Shown here: in pieces, positions 29,905 through 38,368 of the stretch | Layout: each line of letters opens with the position of its first letter | Position numbering within the stretch: the first letter of the stretch is position 1 | Source of the DNA: an uncultured bacterium | GTDB taxonomy: Bacteria; Bipolaricaulota; Bipolaricaulia; UBA7950; UBA9294 | DNA: 64,000 nt | Assembly (NCBI GenBank): GCA_903857865.1 | Contig: CAIOGO010000006.1 | Location: forward strand, 1-64,000 | Reading direction: 5' to 3' | Position numbers and translations under genes: made by a program | The notes under the pieces: generated by a model | Seen by the model: the letters and a program-made list of their open reading frames with translations, nothing else | Databases searched by the model: none | What the model was told of the DNA's origin: nothing

Positions 29905-30824
29905 TGCGGATCGCGTTCCTCGGCACGTCATCGTTCGCCGTGCCCGCCCTACGGGCGCTCACCCAGCGCCACACAATAGCCCTCGTCGTGACGCAGCCGG
30001 ATCGGCCATCCGGGCGTCACGCGGTCGTCTTGCCTCCCCCGCTGAAACGCGCTGCGCTCGAGGCCGGACTGCCGATCTCCCAGCCCGAGCGCATCAACGG
30101 GGAGGACGTCGTCGGCCAGCTTCGCGATTCGAGGCCCGATGTCCTGGTCGTCGCCGCATACGGCCAGCTCCTTCGGACGGCGGTACTCGGCCTCGCGCCC
30201 CTCGGAGCCATCAACATCCACGCCTCGCTGCTTCCGCGCTACCGCGGCGCCGCGCCCGTCCATTGGGCCATCGTGAACGGCGAAGAAACCACCGGAGTCA
30301 CGACGTTCGTCATCGATCGCGGCATGGATACCGGCCCGATCCTGCTCAGCCGCTGCCTCTCCATCGGAGCGGACGAGACGGCCGGGGAATTGGAGGCGCG
30401 CCTCGCCCTCCTCGGCGCCGATGTGATGGTGGAGACTCTAGACCGTCTCGCAGCGGGCACCCTCTTGCCAGTGCCTCAACCGGACGGGGCCACGATGGCA
30501 CCGAAGCTCGCTCGCGACGACGGGCACGTGGATTGGGCAGTACCTGCACGCGTCGTCCACAACCTCGTGCGCGGCATGACCCCGTGGCCCGGGGCGTGGA
30601 CAACGCTCGACGGAGAACGAGTCAAGATCCATCGCGCCGCGCTCACCCAGATCGCGGCCGGTCGACTCCCCCCGGGAGCCCTCGGTCCCAGGGAGTCGGC
30701 CCGTCTCCTCGTCGCCTGCGGCGACTTTCTCCTGGAAGTTCTCGAGATCCAGCGCGAGGGGCGCGCTCTCTCCGTCGGATCGGAGTTCTTGAACGGACTA
30801 CGGCGCGGCGCTCTGTTCGGTTGA
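29904..30824 (+). CDS. fmt: Methionyl-tRNA formyltransferase
   Basis: Fmt formylates initiator Met-tRNA. The 306-residue protein has FLGTSSFAVPALRAL, the 10-formyl-THF-binding core NIHASLLPRYRGAAPVHWAI, the invariant ITTFxID-type strand VTTFVIDRGMDTGPIL and the C-terminal tRNA-binding domain (RGMTPWPGAWT). GAGGAGG precedes the ATG. The last 27 bp overlap the convergent PPC-domain gene. Confidence 0.95.
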   Translation: MRIAFLGTSSFAVPALRALTQRHTIALVVTQPDRPSGRHAVVLPPPLKRAALEAGLPISQPERINGEDVVGQLRDSRPDVLVVAAYGQLLRTAVLGLAPLGAINIHASLLPRYRGAAPVHWAIVNGEETTGVTTFVIDRGMDTGPILLSRCLSIGADETAGELEARLALLGADVMVETLDRLAAGTLLPVPQPDGATMAPKLARDDGHVDWAVPARVVHNLVRGMTPWPGAWTTLDGERVKIHRAALTQIAAGRLPPGALGPRESARLLVACGDFLLEVLEIQREGRALSVGSEFLNGLRRGALFG

Positions 30825-31229
30825 AGGGAAAAGGGCGAGCAGCCCACTCTTTTCAGGGAGACGTTGGAGCCAGATTCCCGGGACAAGGAGCAGGACAATC
30901 TCCGCCGTATTCGTGACCGTGGCTCCGAGCAGATGTCCGCCACGGACCCCGCCGTCCCGCGTGGCCACTGCGACGTGACAGTGAACGACGCGCCCATCCG
31001 CCGAGGCGGCGATCGTCCCCTGCATTGAGAGGAGTTCGGCCGGCTCCGCGATCCGCGTCTCCTCGTAGGAGAGGCCGTTCCAGTATCCCAACCGAAGGTC
31101 GCGAACCATGCCGATGCCGCACGCGATGACGGCCGAGTCGAGGGGGACCGCGCGCAGAGACAAGATCAAGTCCTCGCCGTCGACGAGACGCAGCACGCTC
31201 TCTCTCCCATTCGTCGCCTGGAACACCAT
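30798..31229 (-). CDS. PPC/DUF296-domain protein
   Basis: The 143-residue product matches the plants-and-prokaryotes-conserved (PPC, DUF296) domain: [14 protein letters not shown] at the start, then [51 protein letters not shown] and [10 protein letters not shown]. In plants this domain follows AT-hooks; stand-alone bacterial members form trimers of unknown function, with conserved His residues that may bind a metal. GGAGG precedes the ATG. It is divergent from nth and overlaps the fmt end. Confidence 0.85.
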   Translation of the reverse strand: MVFQATNGRESVLRLVDGEDLILSLRAVPLDSAVIACGIGMVRDLRLGYWNGLSYEETRIAEPAELLSMQGTIAASADGRVVHCHVAVATRDGGVRGGHLLGATVTNTAEIVLLLVPGIWLQRLPEKSGLLALFPSTEQSAAP

Positions 31230-31257
31230 GCCACCTCCGCGACGGAATCATAGCCGC

Positions 31258-31287
31258 TTGCGTTCGCCGTGCCCGCTCTTCTATCCT
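31258..31287 (+). promoter_or_regulatory. Promoter of nth-pncC (leaderless)
   Basis: TTGCGT (31258-31263), an 18-base spacer and TATCCT (31282-31287). The ATG of nth is only 7 bases after the -10, so transcription should start on or next to it. Confidence 0.65.
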
Positions 31288-31294
31288 CGGGCCT

Positions 31295-31957
31295 ATGCAG
31301 CGCCGCACCGCAGAATGGATTCGAGATCGATTGGCGGAAGCCATGGGGCCGCCGCGCCGACCCCAACAGGATCCGCTGGAGACGCTCGTGACGACGATCC
31401 TATCGCAGAACACGACCGATGTGAACCGGGATCGCGCGGTCACCTCCCTATTCGAACGATTCGGCTCGCTCGAAGGCGTAGCCCGTGCGGACGAGTCAGA
31501 GATCGCCGCTGCGATTCGCGTCGCCGGACTTCAGTCCCAGAAGGCGAGGACAATCCGCGACGTCCTCCAGCGAATTCGCGAGACGGCCGGCAGCCTCGAC
31601 CTTGGCTTCCTCGAACGGATGTCACCCGAGGAAGCCTTTGCCTGGCTTCGGGCATCGCGCGGCATTGGAACGAAGACGGCGGCCATCGTCCTCCTGTTCT
31701 CGTTTGGACACGCCTTCTTCCCCGTGGATACCCACATCGGCCGCGTGCTCCGTCGCCTGGGCCTGATCCCCGCCGCCGGAGACGCCTTCCGCCACGCAAA
31801 CGAGGCTCTTCCTCACGACGCCGACCTGCTGCTCGATCTTCACCTACTTCTCATCGATCTGGGGCGTTCGCTGTGCCACCCGCGCCGGCCCGCCTGCTCT
31901 TCTTGTCCGATTCTCACGCGGTGCGAGCACGGGCGCGCCGTGGCGGAGGAAGCATGA
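31295..31957 (+). CDS. nth: Endonuclease III-family DNA glycosylase
   Basis: This HhH-GPD base-excision enzyme removes oxidised pyrimidines. The 220-residue product has [12 protein letters not shown], the helix-hairpin-helix [17 protein letters not shown] with the catalytic Lys, the catalytic Asp in PVDTHIGRV, and a C-terminal [4Fe-4S] motif C-x6-C-x2-C-x5-C ([17 protein letters not shown]). Lys plus Asp predicts both glycosylase and lyase activity. ATG 31295 has no Shine-Dalgarno and sits 7 bases after a -10 box. It overlaps pncC by ATGA. Confidence 0.92.
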   Translation: MQRRTAEWIRDRLAEAMGPPRRPQQDPLETLVTTILSQNTTDVNRDRAVTSLFERFGSLEGVARADESEIAAAIRVAGLQSQKARTIRDVLQRIRETAGSLDLGFLERMSPEEAFAWLRASRGIGTKTAAIVLLFSFGHAFFPVDTHIGRVLRRLGLIPAAGDAFRHANEALPHDADLLLDLHLLLIDLGRSLCHPRRPACSSCPILTRCEHGRAVAEEA

Positions 31958-32481
31958 GCCAGACAGCGCGCGACGAACGAACCGTGCCTGATCTCGTGAA
32001 GGAACTTGGAGAGGCGTTGCGGGCGCTGGACTGGAAGATGGCTGTCGCCGAGTCGTGCACGGGCGGAGGCCTCGGGGCAGCGGTCACGGATCAACCCGGC
32101 AGTTCCGCGTTCTTCCTCGGCGGCGTGGTAGCCTACGACAACCGCCTCAAACGCACCCTCCTGGGAGTGACCGACGAGACTCTGGCCGAATGCGGCGCCG
32201 TCAGCCTGCACGTTGCCGAACGGATGGCGGCGGGATGCCGCCTGCGCCTCGATGCCGACGTGGCGGTCTCGATCACTGGCATTGCAGGACCTGGTGGAGG
32301 AACCGCGGACAAGCCCGTTGGGCTCGTGTTCATCGGCGTGGCCACCGCCGCGGCGTCCGACGCGCGGCGATTCGTATTCTCGGGAGACCGGGCCGATGTG
32401 CGCCGGCAAGCCGTCCGAGCGGCTCTTCACCTTGCTCTCGACGCCGTTCGGTGCCTTGATGGCGTCGAGCGCACCCGCTAG
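31954..32481 (+). CDS. pncC: Nicotinamide-nucleotide amidohydrolase (stand-alone CinA C-terminal domain)
   Basis: PncC deamidates NMN for NAD recycling. The 175-residue product contains only the CinA C-terminal domain: [72 protein letters not shown]. The N-terminal MoCF-like domain of full CinA is absent. GGAGGA precedes the ATG, which overlaps the nth stop. Its TAG stop is part of the -10 box of the next gene. Confidence 0.9.
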   Translation: MSQTARDERTVPDLVKELGEALRALDWKMAVAESCTGGGLGAAVTDQPGSSAFFLGGVVAYDNRLKRTLLGVTDETLAECGAVSLHVAERMAAGCRLRLDADVAVSITGIAGPGGGTADKPVGLVFIGVATAAASDARRFVFSGDRADVRRQAVRAALHLALDAVRCLDGVERTR

Positions 32482-32484
32482 ACT
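32456..32484 (+). promoter_or_regulatory. Promoter inside the pncC end (leaderless downstream gene)
   Basis: TTGATG (32456-32461), a 17-base spacer and TAGACT (32479-32484). The next ATG is 6 bases after the -10. The pncC stop codon TAG is the first half of the -10. Confidence 0.65.
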
Positions 32485-32490
32485 GCGCCC

Positions 32491-33573
32491 ATGGAGCGCT
32501 CAGTGCGGAGCACGCTGAATTTAGTCGGTTCCGTCCTCGCGGGAGCCGCCAGCCTCAGTCTCGTCCTGTACTTCGTCGGCTGGCGCGAGACGTTCGCGGC
32601 GATGCGGGCTCTTGACGCGGTCGGAATCCTCGGGGTCCTCGGAACCGTCGTCCTGACCGTTGCGGCATGGGTCCTCGGCTGGGGCGTCATCCTGCGCGCG
32701 TACGGCGTGAGGGTTCCGCTCGGCCGGATGATCGGCGCCCGGCTGAGCTGTTTCGCCGTTTCCTATCTGACGCCGACCCTGTACTTCGGCGGCGAGCCGT
32801 TCCGCGGCCTCCTGGTCGCCGACAAGGCTGGAGCGCCGGCAACGCGGGTGTTCGCCACGATCATCGTGGAGAGGTTCCTTCTCGGGATGAGCATGGCGCT
32901 GTTCATCCTCGTCGGGGGGTTCTACGCCATCGTGTCCCCGGACATCCCGGTCGGCGAGAAGCGCCTCCTCATCGGCGGCCTCGGCTTCATCACGTTCTGG
33001 GTTCTCGTCGGCCTCGTGAACTTCGCCTGGAACCTGAAGTGGGTGAGCCGTAGCATTCGCTGGCTTGGCCGCGTCGTGCCTCGCTGGCGCGACCGCCTCA
33101 CGCACGCCGCGGCGAAGGTGTCGGAGACCGAGGACGAGGTCAGCTACGCCTTTACGCGCCACTGGAGAGCGACACTCGTCGTCTTCCTCATCCAGGTAGC
33201 CGCCACGTTGCTCACGTACCTTCGGCCGCAGATCTTCTTCGGCGCCGCGCTCGGCCTGCGGCTCTCGTTCTCGCAGCTCTCTGTCGTCTTTTGCCTCTAC
33301 ATCCTGCTGGGGTTCTTCCTGTGGATCACGCCCGGAGGGCTGGGAACGAGCGAGGCCGGAGCGATCGGCATCTTCCGACTCGTCGCCCCCTCGATCACCA
33401 CGGGGCAGGCGGTGGCGTACTCGCTCATCTTCAAGTTTGCGGAGGCCATCTTCGTGGTCATCGGCGTCTGGTACTTGATGCAGCGCGGCCTCTCCTTCTT
33501 CGGCAGGAAGGTCGGCGCGCCGCACGGGTCCGGTGGTGCGTCCCGGGATGCAAAGAGCGATCGCAGAAGCTAA
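32491..33573 (+). CDS. Lysylphosphatidylglycerol-synthase-TM/UPF0104-family flippase-like membrane protein
   Basis: The 360-residue protein has about eight transmembrane segments and the family marks FGGEPFRGLLVADKAG near residue 105 and ITPGGLGTSEAGAIGIF near residue 280. The LPG_synthase_TM family includes the flippase domain of MprF and many stand-alone members of unknown substrate. The soluble aminoacyl-transferase domain of MprF is absent. It has its own promoter inside pncC and is probably translated from a leaderless mRNA. It overlaps the convergent ftsX-like gene by 4 bp. Confidence 0.85.
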   Translation: MERSVRSTLNLVGSVLAGAASLSLVLYFVGWRETFAAMRALDAVGILGVLGTVVLTVAAWVLGWGVILRAYGVRVPLGRMIGARLSCFAVSYLTPTLYFGGEPFRGLLVADKAGAPATRVFATIIVERFLLGMSMALFILVGGFYAIVSPDIPVGEKRLLIGGLGFITFWVLVGLVNFAWNLKWVSRSIRWLGRVVPRWRDRLTHAAAKVSETEDEVSYAFTRHWRATLVVFLIQVAATLLTYLRPQIFFGAALGLRLSFSQLSVVFCLYILLGFFLWITPGGLGTSEAGAIGIFRLVAPSITTGQAVAYSLIFKFAEAIFVVIGVWYLMQRGLSFFGRKVGAPHGSGGASRDAKSDRRS

Positions 33574-34388
33574 GGGATCGGCGAGAACCGATTCGACGCG
33601 AGGTGCGCAGCGCCGAGCAGCCCGAGAAGGCCGCCCATCAGCACGCCGAGGAGAAGAGACACGACGGCCACGCCGGTGAGTCGCGTGACGTCGAGCACGG
33701 GTTCGGCGCCCGACGCGGTCATGCTGTAGAGCACAAGGCCGACGACAACCAGCGCCCCGGCGAGAAGTCCCATCAAGAGCCCGGCCACCTCGACGGCCGC
33801 AGCGATTCGCCACTCCGAGACTCCAGACCGCCGCATCAATCGAATCTCGTGGCGAAACGCGTAGAGGAGTGCACGGAAGCCCTCGCGCGCCAGCACGAGG
33901 GCCAAGAGGGCGCACACTCCCAAACCGCAAAGCAGGCCGATCCGCCCGCCTTCGGAAAGCACGATCCTGCCGACTCCACCAGCGGGTCCTGTCTCCACGC
34001 TCGCGATCCCTTCCATGGACTTGATTGCGGCCGCCAGACCGCCAACGGCCGTCGCGGAACGCGCCAGGAGCGTAAAGTGCCCTCCAGTTCGGTCCGCCGT
34101 AACCTGCTCGGGAAGGCTGAACCGCACGCTCAGAACGTCGGCGCGCTCCTGGAGACGTGCGAACACGCTGTTGACGGCCGCGGGAGAGAGTCGCGGGGAG
34201 ACGTAGGCACGAATCTCGTTCGACGCGATTCCGCCGGGTTGCAGAGCCGCCGCAGGTGGGAGAAGGAAGAGGGACACGAACGACGCGAGGAACAGGAAGA
34301 GCGACAGGAAGGCGAAGGAAAGCAGGACCGCGCTTCGCACTCGGATCGCCCCGAGGAGTTCGCGCTCAAGGTAGAGGAATGCGTTCAC
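33570..34388 (-). CDS. ftsX: FtsX-like permease subunit
   Basis: The 272-residue protein has an N-terminal transmembrane segment (about 20-45), an extracellular domain of about 100 residues, and three C-terminal transmembrane segments (about 150-172, 203-228, 240-262). This is the FtsX layout and size. FtsEX couples division to peptidoglycan hydrolase activation at the septum. It overlaps ftsE as ATGA and follows prmC-ftsE. Sequence conservation is low, so the assignment leans on topology and context. Confidence 0.8.
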   Translation of the reverse strand: MNAFLYLERELLGAIRVRSAVLLSFAFLSLFLFLASFVSLFLLPPAAALQPGGIASNEIRAYVSPRLSPAAVNSVFARLQERADVLSVRFSLPEQVTADRTGGHFTLLARSATAVGGLAAAIKSMEGIASVETGPAGGVGRIVLSEGGRIGLLCGLGVCALLALVLAREGFRALLYAFRHEIRLMRRSGVSEWRIAAAVEVAGLLMGLLAGALVVVGLVLYSMTASGAEPVLDVTRLTGVAVVSLLLGVLMGGLLGLLGAAHLASNRFSPIP

Positions 34389-35038
34389 GATGGAGTCACC
34401 CTCCCGTCGATCAGTGAGAAGACCCTGTCCGCTTGTGCGGAACGAGGAATCGGTCCCCGAGTCGCCACGACGAGGGTCGAGCGACGGTCGTGGATCTTCG
34501 CGAGAAGTGATCCCACGCTCTCCTGCTCATCGGGGTCGAGCCCGTCGAACGGCTCATCGAGGAGAAGCAAGAGCGGCGAGCCGCAGAGGGCAAGCGCCAG
34601 CCCCAGCCGCACGCGCTCTACGGGAGGCAGGTCTTCGGCGTAGGTCGCCCGTTCTCGGATCAGGCCCACGGTCTCCAAGGCGAGGAGAGCCTTTTCCTCC
34701 GCGTCGTCCCGATCGTTGCCAAACACGCGGAGCTTGAACAGGAGGTTATCGAAGACCGTCCTCGGAAGAGGGACAAACCCTTGCGGCAGAAACCCAATTC
34801 GGCGCCGGAGTTCGAGCGCCCTGTCCCGACCCAGCCGGGCCACGTTCCGCCCGTGAACGAGGATCTGGCCACGCTGTGGTGGGACGAGCGCGCCGAGCAG
34901 CCCAAGAAGAAGCGTTTTCCCCGCGGACGCGGGTCCGAGAAGAACCACGTACTCCCCGCGATCGACGTGAAGGTGGATGTCCTCGAGAACCTTGATCCCA
35001 TCTTCCGTGGAGAAGTGGAGCTCGGAGACCTGAATCAT
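34385..35038 (-). CDS. ftsE: FtsE-like ABC ATPase with degenerate signature and H-loop
   Basis: The 217-residue ATPase pairs with FtsX. Walker A GPASAGKT, the Q-loop FLPQGFVPLPRTVFDNL and Walker B LLLLLDEPFDGLD are present. The signature motif LSGGQ is replaced by LPPVERVRLGL, and the switch His of the usual ATHD is missing (VVATRGP). ATP binding may persist while hydrolysis is weak or depends on a partner. AAGGAGG precedes ATG 35038, which overlaps the prmC stop as ATGA. Confidence 0.85.
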   Translation of the reverse strand: MIQVSELHFSTEDGIKVLEDIHLHVDRGEYVVLLGPASAGKTLLLGLLGALVPPQRGQILVHGRNVARLGRDRALELRRRIGFLPQGFVPLPRTVFDNLLFKLRVFGNDRDDAEEKALLALETVGLIRERATYAEDLPPVERVRLGLALALCGSPLLLLLDEPFDGLDPDEQESVGSLLAKIHDRRSTLVVATRGPIPRSAQADRVFSLIDGRVTPS

Positions 35039-35892
35039 TGCAGCCTCCTTGCCACCGCGAATCGCTCGAGTCCGGACAGATCTGTCTCGATCGTCACGTC
35101 CTCCAGGCCGGCGTCGACGAACAGACGCCGCACGCGATCGCCCTGCCCGTGACCGATCTCAAGGAGAATGCGCCCGCCCGCCTCGAGATGCTCGCCGGCC
35201 CCTGCGACGAGAAGGCGGATCTGCTCGATCCCGTCTGTCCCTCCGTCGAGCGCGACGCGGGGCTCGTGATCGCGAACTTCGACCGCGAGACCCTCGATCG
35301 TCTCCGTTTCAACGTACGGCGGGTTGGACACGATGAAATCGAAGGTCCCGCTGACGTTCTGGAACCAATCGCTCTCGAGGAATGCGACTCGGTCGGCCAC
35401 GCCGTTCAGTAGAGCGTTCTCGCGCGCAAGAGCGAGGGCGTCCGCCGAGATGTCGGCCGCGGTGACAGACGCGCGAGGAAGGTATCGCGCCAAGCATATG
35501 GCAATCACACCGCTGCCGGTGCCGAGGTCGAGGCAGCGAGCTGCTTGGTCGCGCGTGACGAGGCGCAGCGTACGATCTAGCAGCTCCTCGGTTTCTCCGC
35601 GGGGAATCAGGGCATCGCGGCGCACTTTGAAGCGGAGGCCGAAGAACGTCACCTCGCCAATCAAGTGCTGTAGCGGGATCCCGGCGCGTCGCTCCTGGAC
35701 GAACGTCCGGAACTTCGAGCGCTCGTCGACCGTCAGCGGTTTGTCGGGAGACAAGTACAGGTGGAGCCGTTCCACGTCAAGGGCATGCGCAAGGAGAATC
35801 TCCGCCTCAAGCCGCGGTTGGACAATCCCGGCATCCTCAAAGTATCCGCGGGTCCAGTTCAACACCTCACGGATGGTCCATTCGGCAGACAA
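35035..35892 (-). CDS. prmC: Peptide chain release factor N5-glutamine methyltransferase
   Basis: PrmC methylates the GGQ glutamine of release factors. The 285-residue product has the N-terminal helical domain (REVLNWTRGYFEDAGI, EAEILLAHAL, PLQHLIGEVTFFGL), the SAM motif CLDLGTGSGVIAI and the catalytic NPPY in FIVSNPPYVE. Start TTG 35892 was chosen: a G-rich Shine-Dalgarno lies upstream and the promoter's -10 is at 35946-35941; a longer frame would begin before the promoter. It leads prmC-ftsE-ftsX. Confidence 0.92.
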   Translation of the reverse strand: MSAEWTIREVLNWTRGYFEDAGIVQPRLEAEILLAHALDVERLHLYLSPDKPLTVDERSKFRTFVQERRAGIPLQHLIGEVTFFGLRFKVRRDALIPRGETEELLDRTLRLVTRDQAARCLDLGTGSGVIAICLARYLPRASVTAADISADALALARENALLNGVADRVAFLESDWFQNVSGTFDFIVSNPPYVETETIEGLAVEVRDHEPRVALDGGTDGIEQIRLLVAGAGEHLEAGGRILLEIGHGQGDRVRRLFVDAGLEDVTIETDLSGLERFAVARRLQ

Positions 35893-35940
35893 CGTACTCT
35901 CCCCCCCACGTAGCGTCCCCACCGGCCGCTCTGGCCCAAT

Positions 35941-35969
35941 ACAATAGCGAAAGCTTGTAGGCAATTCAA
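35941..35969 (-). promoter_or_regulatory. Promoter of prmC-ftsEX
   Basis: The minus strand has TTGAAT (35969-35964), a 17-base spacer and TATTGT (35946-35941). It overlaps the divergent promoter at 35955-35983. Confidence 0.65.
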
Positions 35970-35983
35970 GCAATGCATATACT
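35955..35983 (+). promoter_or_regulatory. Promoter of the PIN/TRAM-lipoprotein-ispD operon
   Basis: TTGTAG (35955-35960), a 17-base spacer and TATACT (35978-35983). It is divergent from and interleaved with the prmC promoter. Confidence 0.7.
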
Positions 35984-36041
35984 CTACGCACTTGCGGAGA
36001 TCGGGGGCGGCGAAGTTCGCCTCCATCTTCAGGGTGACGTC

Positions 36042-37118
36042 ATGACCGTTCGCGTCTTCTTCGTGCTTGGGTTCTTGGTCCTCGGCGGCGCAGTCGCTGC
36101 GGCGCATCGATTCGTTGCCGCGATCGCCGGACTCCCCTCATGGGGCGCCAGCGCGGTCGTCGGGGCGCTGCTCGGTGCCGCGGTCGCCGGGACTCTCCTC
36201 TTGGCTTGGCATCGGCTCGCACGCGCGGTCAGGGATCCGGCGTTTGCAACGCGATTCCTCAACAGCCTGCTTTGCGGCGCCGCCGGGACAGCGCTTGGAC
36301 TCACGCTCAGCTTCGCGATCGGGAGACTTTTCCCTCCCTCGGACGGAGTCCACGTCGCTCAAGGCCTCCTTGTCGGAGGACTTGCCCTACTCACCCTTGG
36401 GGTGGGATTCACCGCCGCGTCCCCCCTATGGTTGCGGTCGACGCCTGATGAGGATCGACGCAGATCGAAGAGCCGTCGTCAAGCCCAGGGAACGAGCAAG
36501 GTGCTGGACACGAGCGTCATCATCGATGGCCGCGTCGGAGACCTGATGACCACGGGCTTCATCGAGGGAGAGATCCTCATTCCGGAGTTCGTCCTCGATG
36601 AGTTGCAGGGCATCGCGGACTCGGCGGACGCTCTCCGCCGCAGGAAGGGACGGCGGGGCCTCGAGATCCTGCGGCAGCTGATGGAGAATGACCACGTCGC
36701 GATCCGCGTCGTCGCTCGAGACTACCCGTCCATCGCGGAGGTCGATCGCAAGCTGATCCGCCTGGCAAAAGAAGAGAACGCCATCCTCATCACAACGGAC
36801 TACAACCTGAACCGAGTCGCGCAGGTCGAAGGAATCGGCATCCTCAACGTCAACGAACTGGCCAACGCCGTCAAGCCGCGATTCGTGCCCGGCGAGCCGA
36901 TCGACGTCGAGATCATCGATCGGGGGGCGGAGATCAACCAGGGGGTCGGCTATCTCGACGACGGGACGATGATCGTCGTGGAGAACGGGCGGCGGCACAT
37001 CGGCAGGACGATCCGCGCCACGGTGAAGAGCACGCTGCAGACCGATGCGGGAAGGATGCTCTTCGCGGAGCCCGCGAACGAGGCCCCGCGATGGGAAAAG
37101 GAGCGAGAGGCACGATGA
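36042..37118 (+). CDS. Membrane-anchored PIN/TRAM-domain ribonuclease-like protein (YacL type)
   Basis: The 358-residue protein has four N-terminal transmembrane segments (about 4-130), a PIN domain (about 145-265) starting at KVLDTSVIIDGR and ending in TDYNLNRVAQ, and a C-terminal TRAM domain (about 275-340: INQGVGYLDDGTMIVVENG). The acidic PIN residues (DTS, DE, TTDYN) are kept, suggesting RNase activity. In Firmicutes YacL is the neighbour of ispD, as it nearly is here. ATG 36042 is preceded by AGGGTG. The stop overlaps the next gene by ATGA. Confidence 0.88.
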   Translation: MTVRVFFVLGFLVLGGAVAAAHRFVAAIAGLPSWGASAVVGALLGAAVAGTLLLAWHRLARAVRDPAFATRFLNSLLCGAAGTALGLTLSFAIGRLFPPSDGVHVAQGLLVGGLALLTLGVGFTAASPLWLRSTPDEDRRRSKSRRQAQGTSKVLDTSVIIDGRVGDLMTTGFIEGEILIPEFVLDELQGIADSADALRRRKGRRGLEILRQLMENDHVAIRVVARDYPSIAEVDRKLIRLAKEENAILITTDYNLNRVAQVEGIGILNVNELANAVKPRFVPGEPIDVEIIDRGAEINQGVGYLDDGTMIVVENGRRHIGRTIRATVKSTLQTDAGRMLFAEPANEAPRWEKEREAR

Positions 37119-37606
37119 CCCTTCGCGCAAGTGCAGTTCTTCTGGCAACCGCGATCTTGTTGACGATCGCCGGCTGCTCCTTCTTCGGCGAGCAAGGGCC
37201 GGATCTGACCTATCTGGAGCCCGCGCTCTCGCCCGACGGACGCTGGCTCGCCTACGAGTCCGCCATCGACGGGAAGCTCGAGCTGTTCGCGCGCGACATC
37301 GAAACGGGCGTAGCGGAGAGGCTCACGGAGAACCAGGCGGACGACTTCTCCCCCTCGTGGTCGCCGGACGGAACGAGCATCGCTTTCGCATCGAACCGCG
37401 ACAACAATGTCGACATCTACATTCTCACCATTGCGACGCGCCAGACGCGGCGTCTGACGACGGACGCGGGGACCGATATGAACCCGACGTGGGCGTCGGA
37501 CGGCCGCATCTACTTCAACTCCGACCGGACCAAGGCGTGGCAGATCTACGCTGTCCTTCCGGACGGGACGAGCCTGGCGGCCATCACGGCCACCGCGACG
37601 CCATGA
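37115..37606 (+). CDS. TolB/PD40-type beta-propeller lipoprotein
   Basis: The 163-residue product has a lipoprotein signal (MTLRASAVLLATAILLTIAGC, lipobox IAGC). It then has about three PD40 (TolB-like) repeats: LSPDGRWLAYESA, WSPDGTSIAFASNRD and WASDGRIYFNSDR. A complete propeller needs more blades, so this is a partial propeller or one that oligomerises. Both ends overlap neighbours by ATGA (PIN/TRAM gene and ispD). Function unknown. Confidence 0.8.
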   Translation: MTLRASAVLLATAILLTIAGCSFFGEQGPDLTYLEPALSPDGRWLAYESAIDGKLELFARDIETGVAERLTENQADDFSPSWSPDGTSIAFASNRDNNVDIYILTIATRQTRRLTTDAGTDMNPTWASDGRIYFNSDRTKAWQIYAVLPDGTSLAAITATATP

Positions 37607-38283
37607 CCGTCAGCGCCATCCTCCTCGCCGCCGGCCGCGGGCGGCGCATGGGGCGGCAGGAGAACAAGGTGTTCCTGTCGATCGGCGGAACGTCGGTTCT
37701 CGCGTGGGCGGCCATGGCGCTGGCGTGCTCACCGCGCGTCGTCGAACTCATCGTGGTCGCGAGCGCGGAGGAACTCGGGATCGCCGCGGCGCTCTTACCC
37801 CCCCTCGGCATTCCGGTGCGCATCGTCGAAGGCGGGGAGGAGCGGCAGGATTCCGCTTTCGCCGGCGTCACAGCCGCAACCGGAGACCTCGTCCTCCTTC
37901 ACGACGCGGCACGGCCGTTTCCTCCCCAAGCTCTGATCGAGCGCGTCATCGACGGGACCCTGCGTCACGGCGCGTGCATTCCCGTCATCCCGATCGTCGA
38001 CACGCTCCGCCGCGTGGAAGGCAACGGCTTTGCGACGCCGGACCCTGTGGACCGCACAGGCCTCGTGCGCGTCCAGACCCCGCAGGGATTCCGAACGGAA
38101 CTCGTCAGAAGAGCTTTGTCGGAGTGGCGGTCGCATGTTCCGATGACCGACGACGCAGCTGCTATTCTCGCCTTCGGCGTCCCTGTCGCCACCGTGCCCG
38201 GAGACATCTGGAATCTCAAGCTGACGACACCCGAGGACCTCGGGTTCGCCGAAGCCGCAGCCGAACGCGTCGAACGCAGGTAG
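37603..38283 (+). CDS. ispD: 2-C-methyl-D-erythritol 4-phosphate cytidylyltransferase
   Basis: IspD makes CDP-ME in the MEP isoprenoid pathway. The 226-residue protein has the nucleotide-binding N-terminus AILLAAGRGRRMG with a following Lys (NKVFL), LLHDAARPF, VQTPQGF and the C-terminal MTDDAA and NLKLTTPEDL. ATG 37603 overlaps the lipoprotein stop. ispF, often fused or adjacent, is not here. Confidence 0.95.
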   Translation: MTVSAILLAAGRGRRMGRQENKVFLSIGGTSVLAWAAMALACSPRVVELIVVASAEELGIAAALLPPLGIPVRIVEGGEERQDSAFAGVTAATGDLVLLHDAARPFPPQALIERVIDGTLRHGACIPVIPIVDTLRRVEGNGFATPDPVDRTGLVRVQTPQGFRTELVRRALSEWRSHVPMTDDAAAILAFGVPVATVPGDIWNLKLTTPEDLGFAEAAAERVERR

Positions 38284-38307
38284 TTCACAACGTTGCAGCA
38301 CCTCGCG

Positions 38308-38336
38308 TTGCCGATCCTGCCCCACGTCGCTAGAAT
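38308..38336 (+). promoter_or_regulatory. Promoter of the exported protein at 38369
   Basis: TTGCCG (38308-38313), a 17-base spacer and TAGAAT (38331-38336). Confidence 0.65.
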
Positions 38337-38368
38337 GCTCGGGAGTGTGTTTCAGTCAAGGAGGGATT

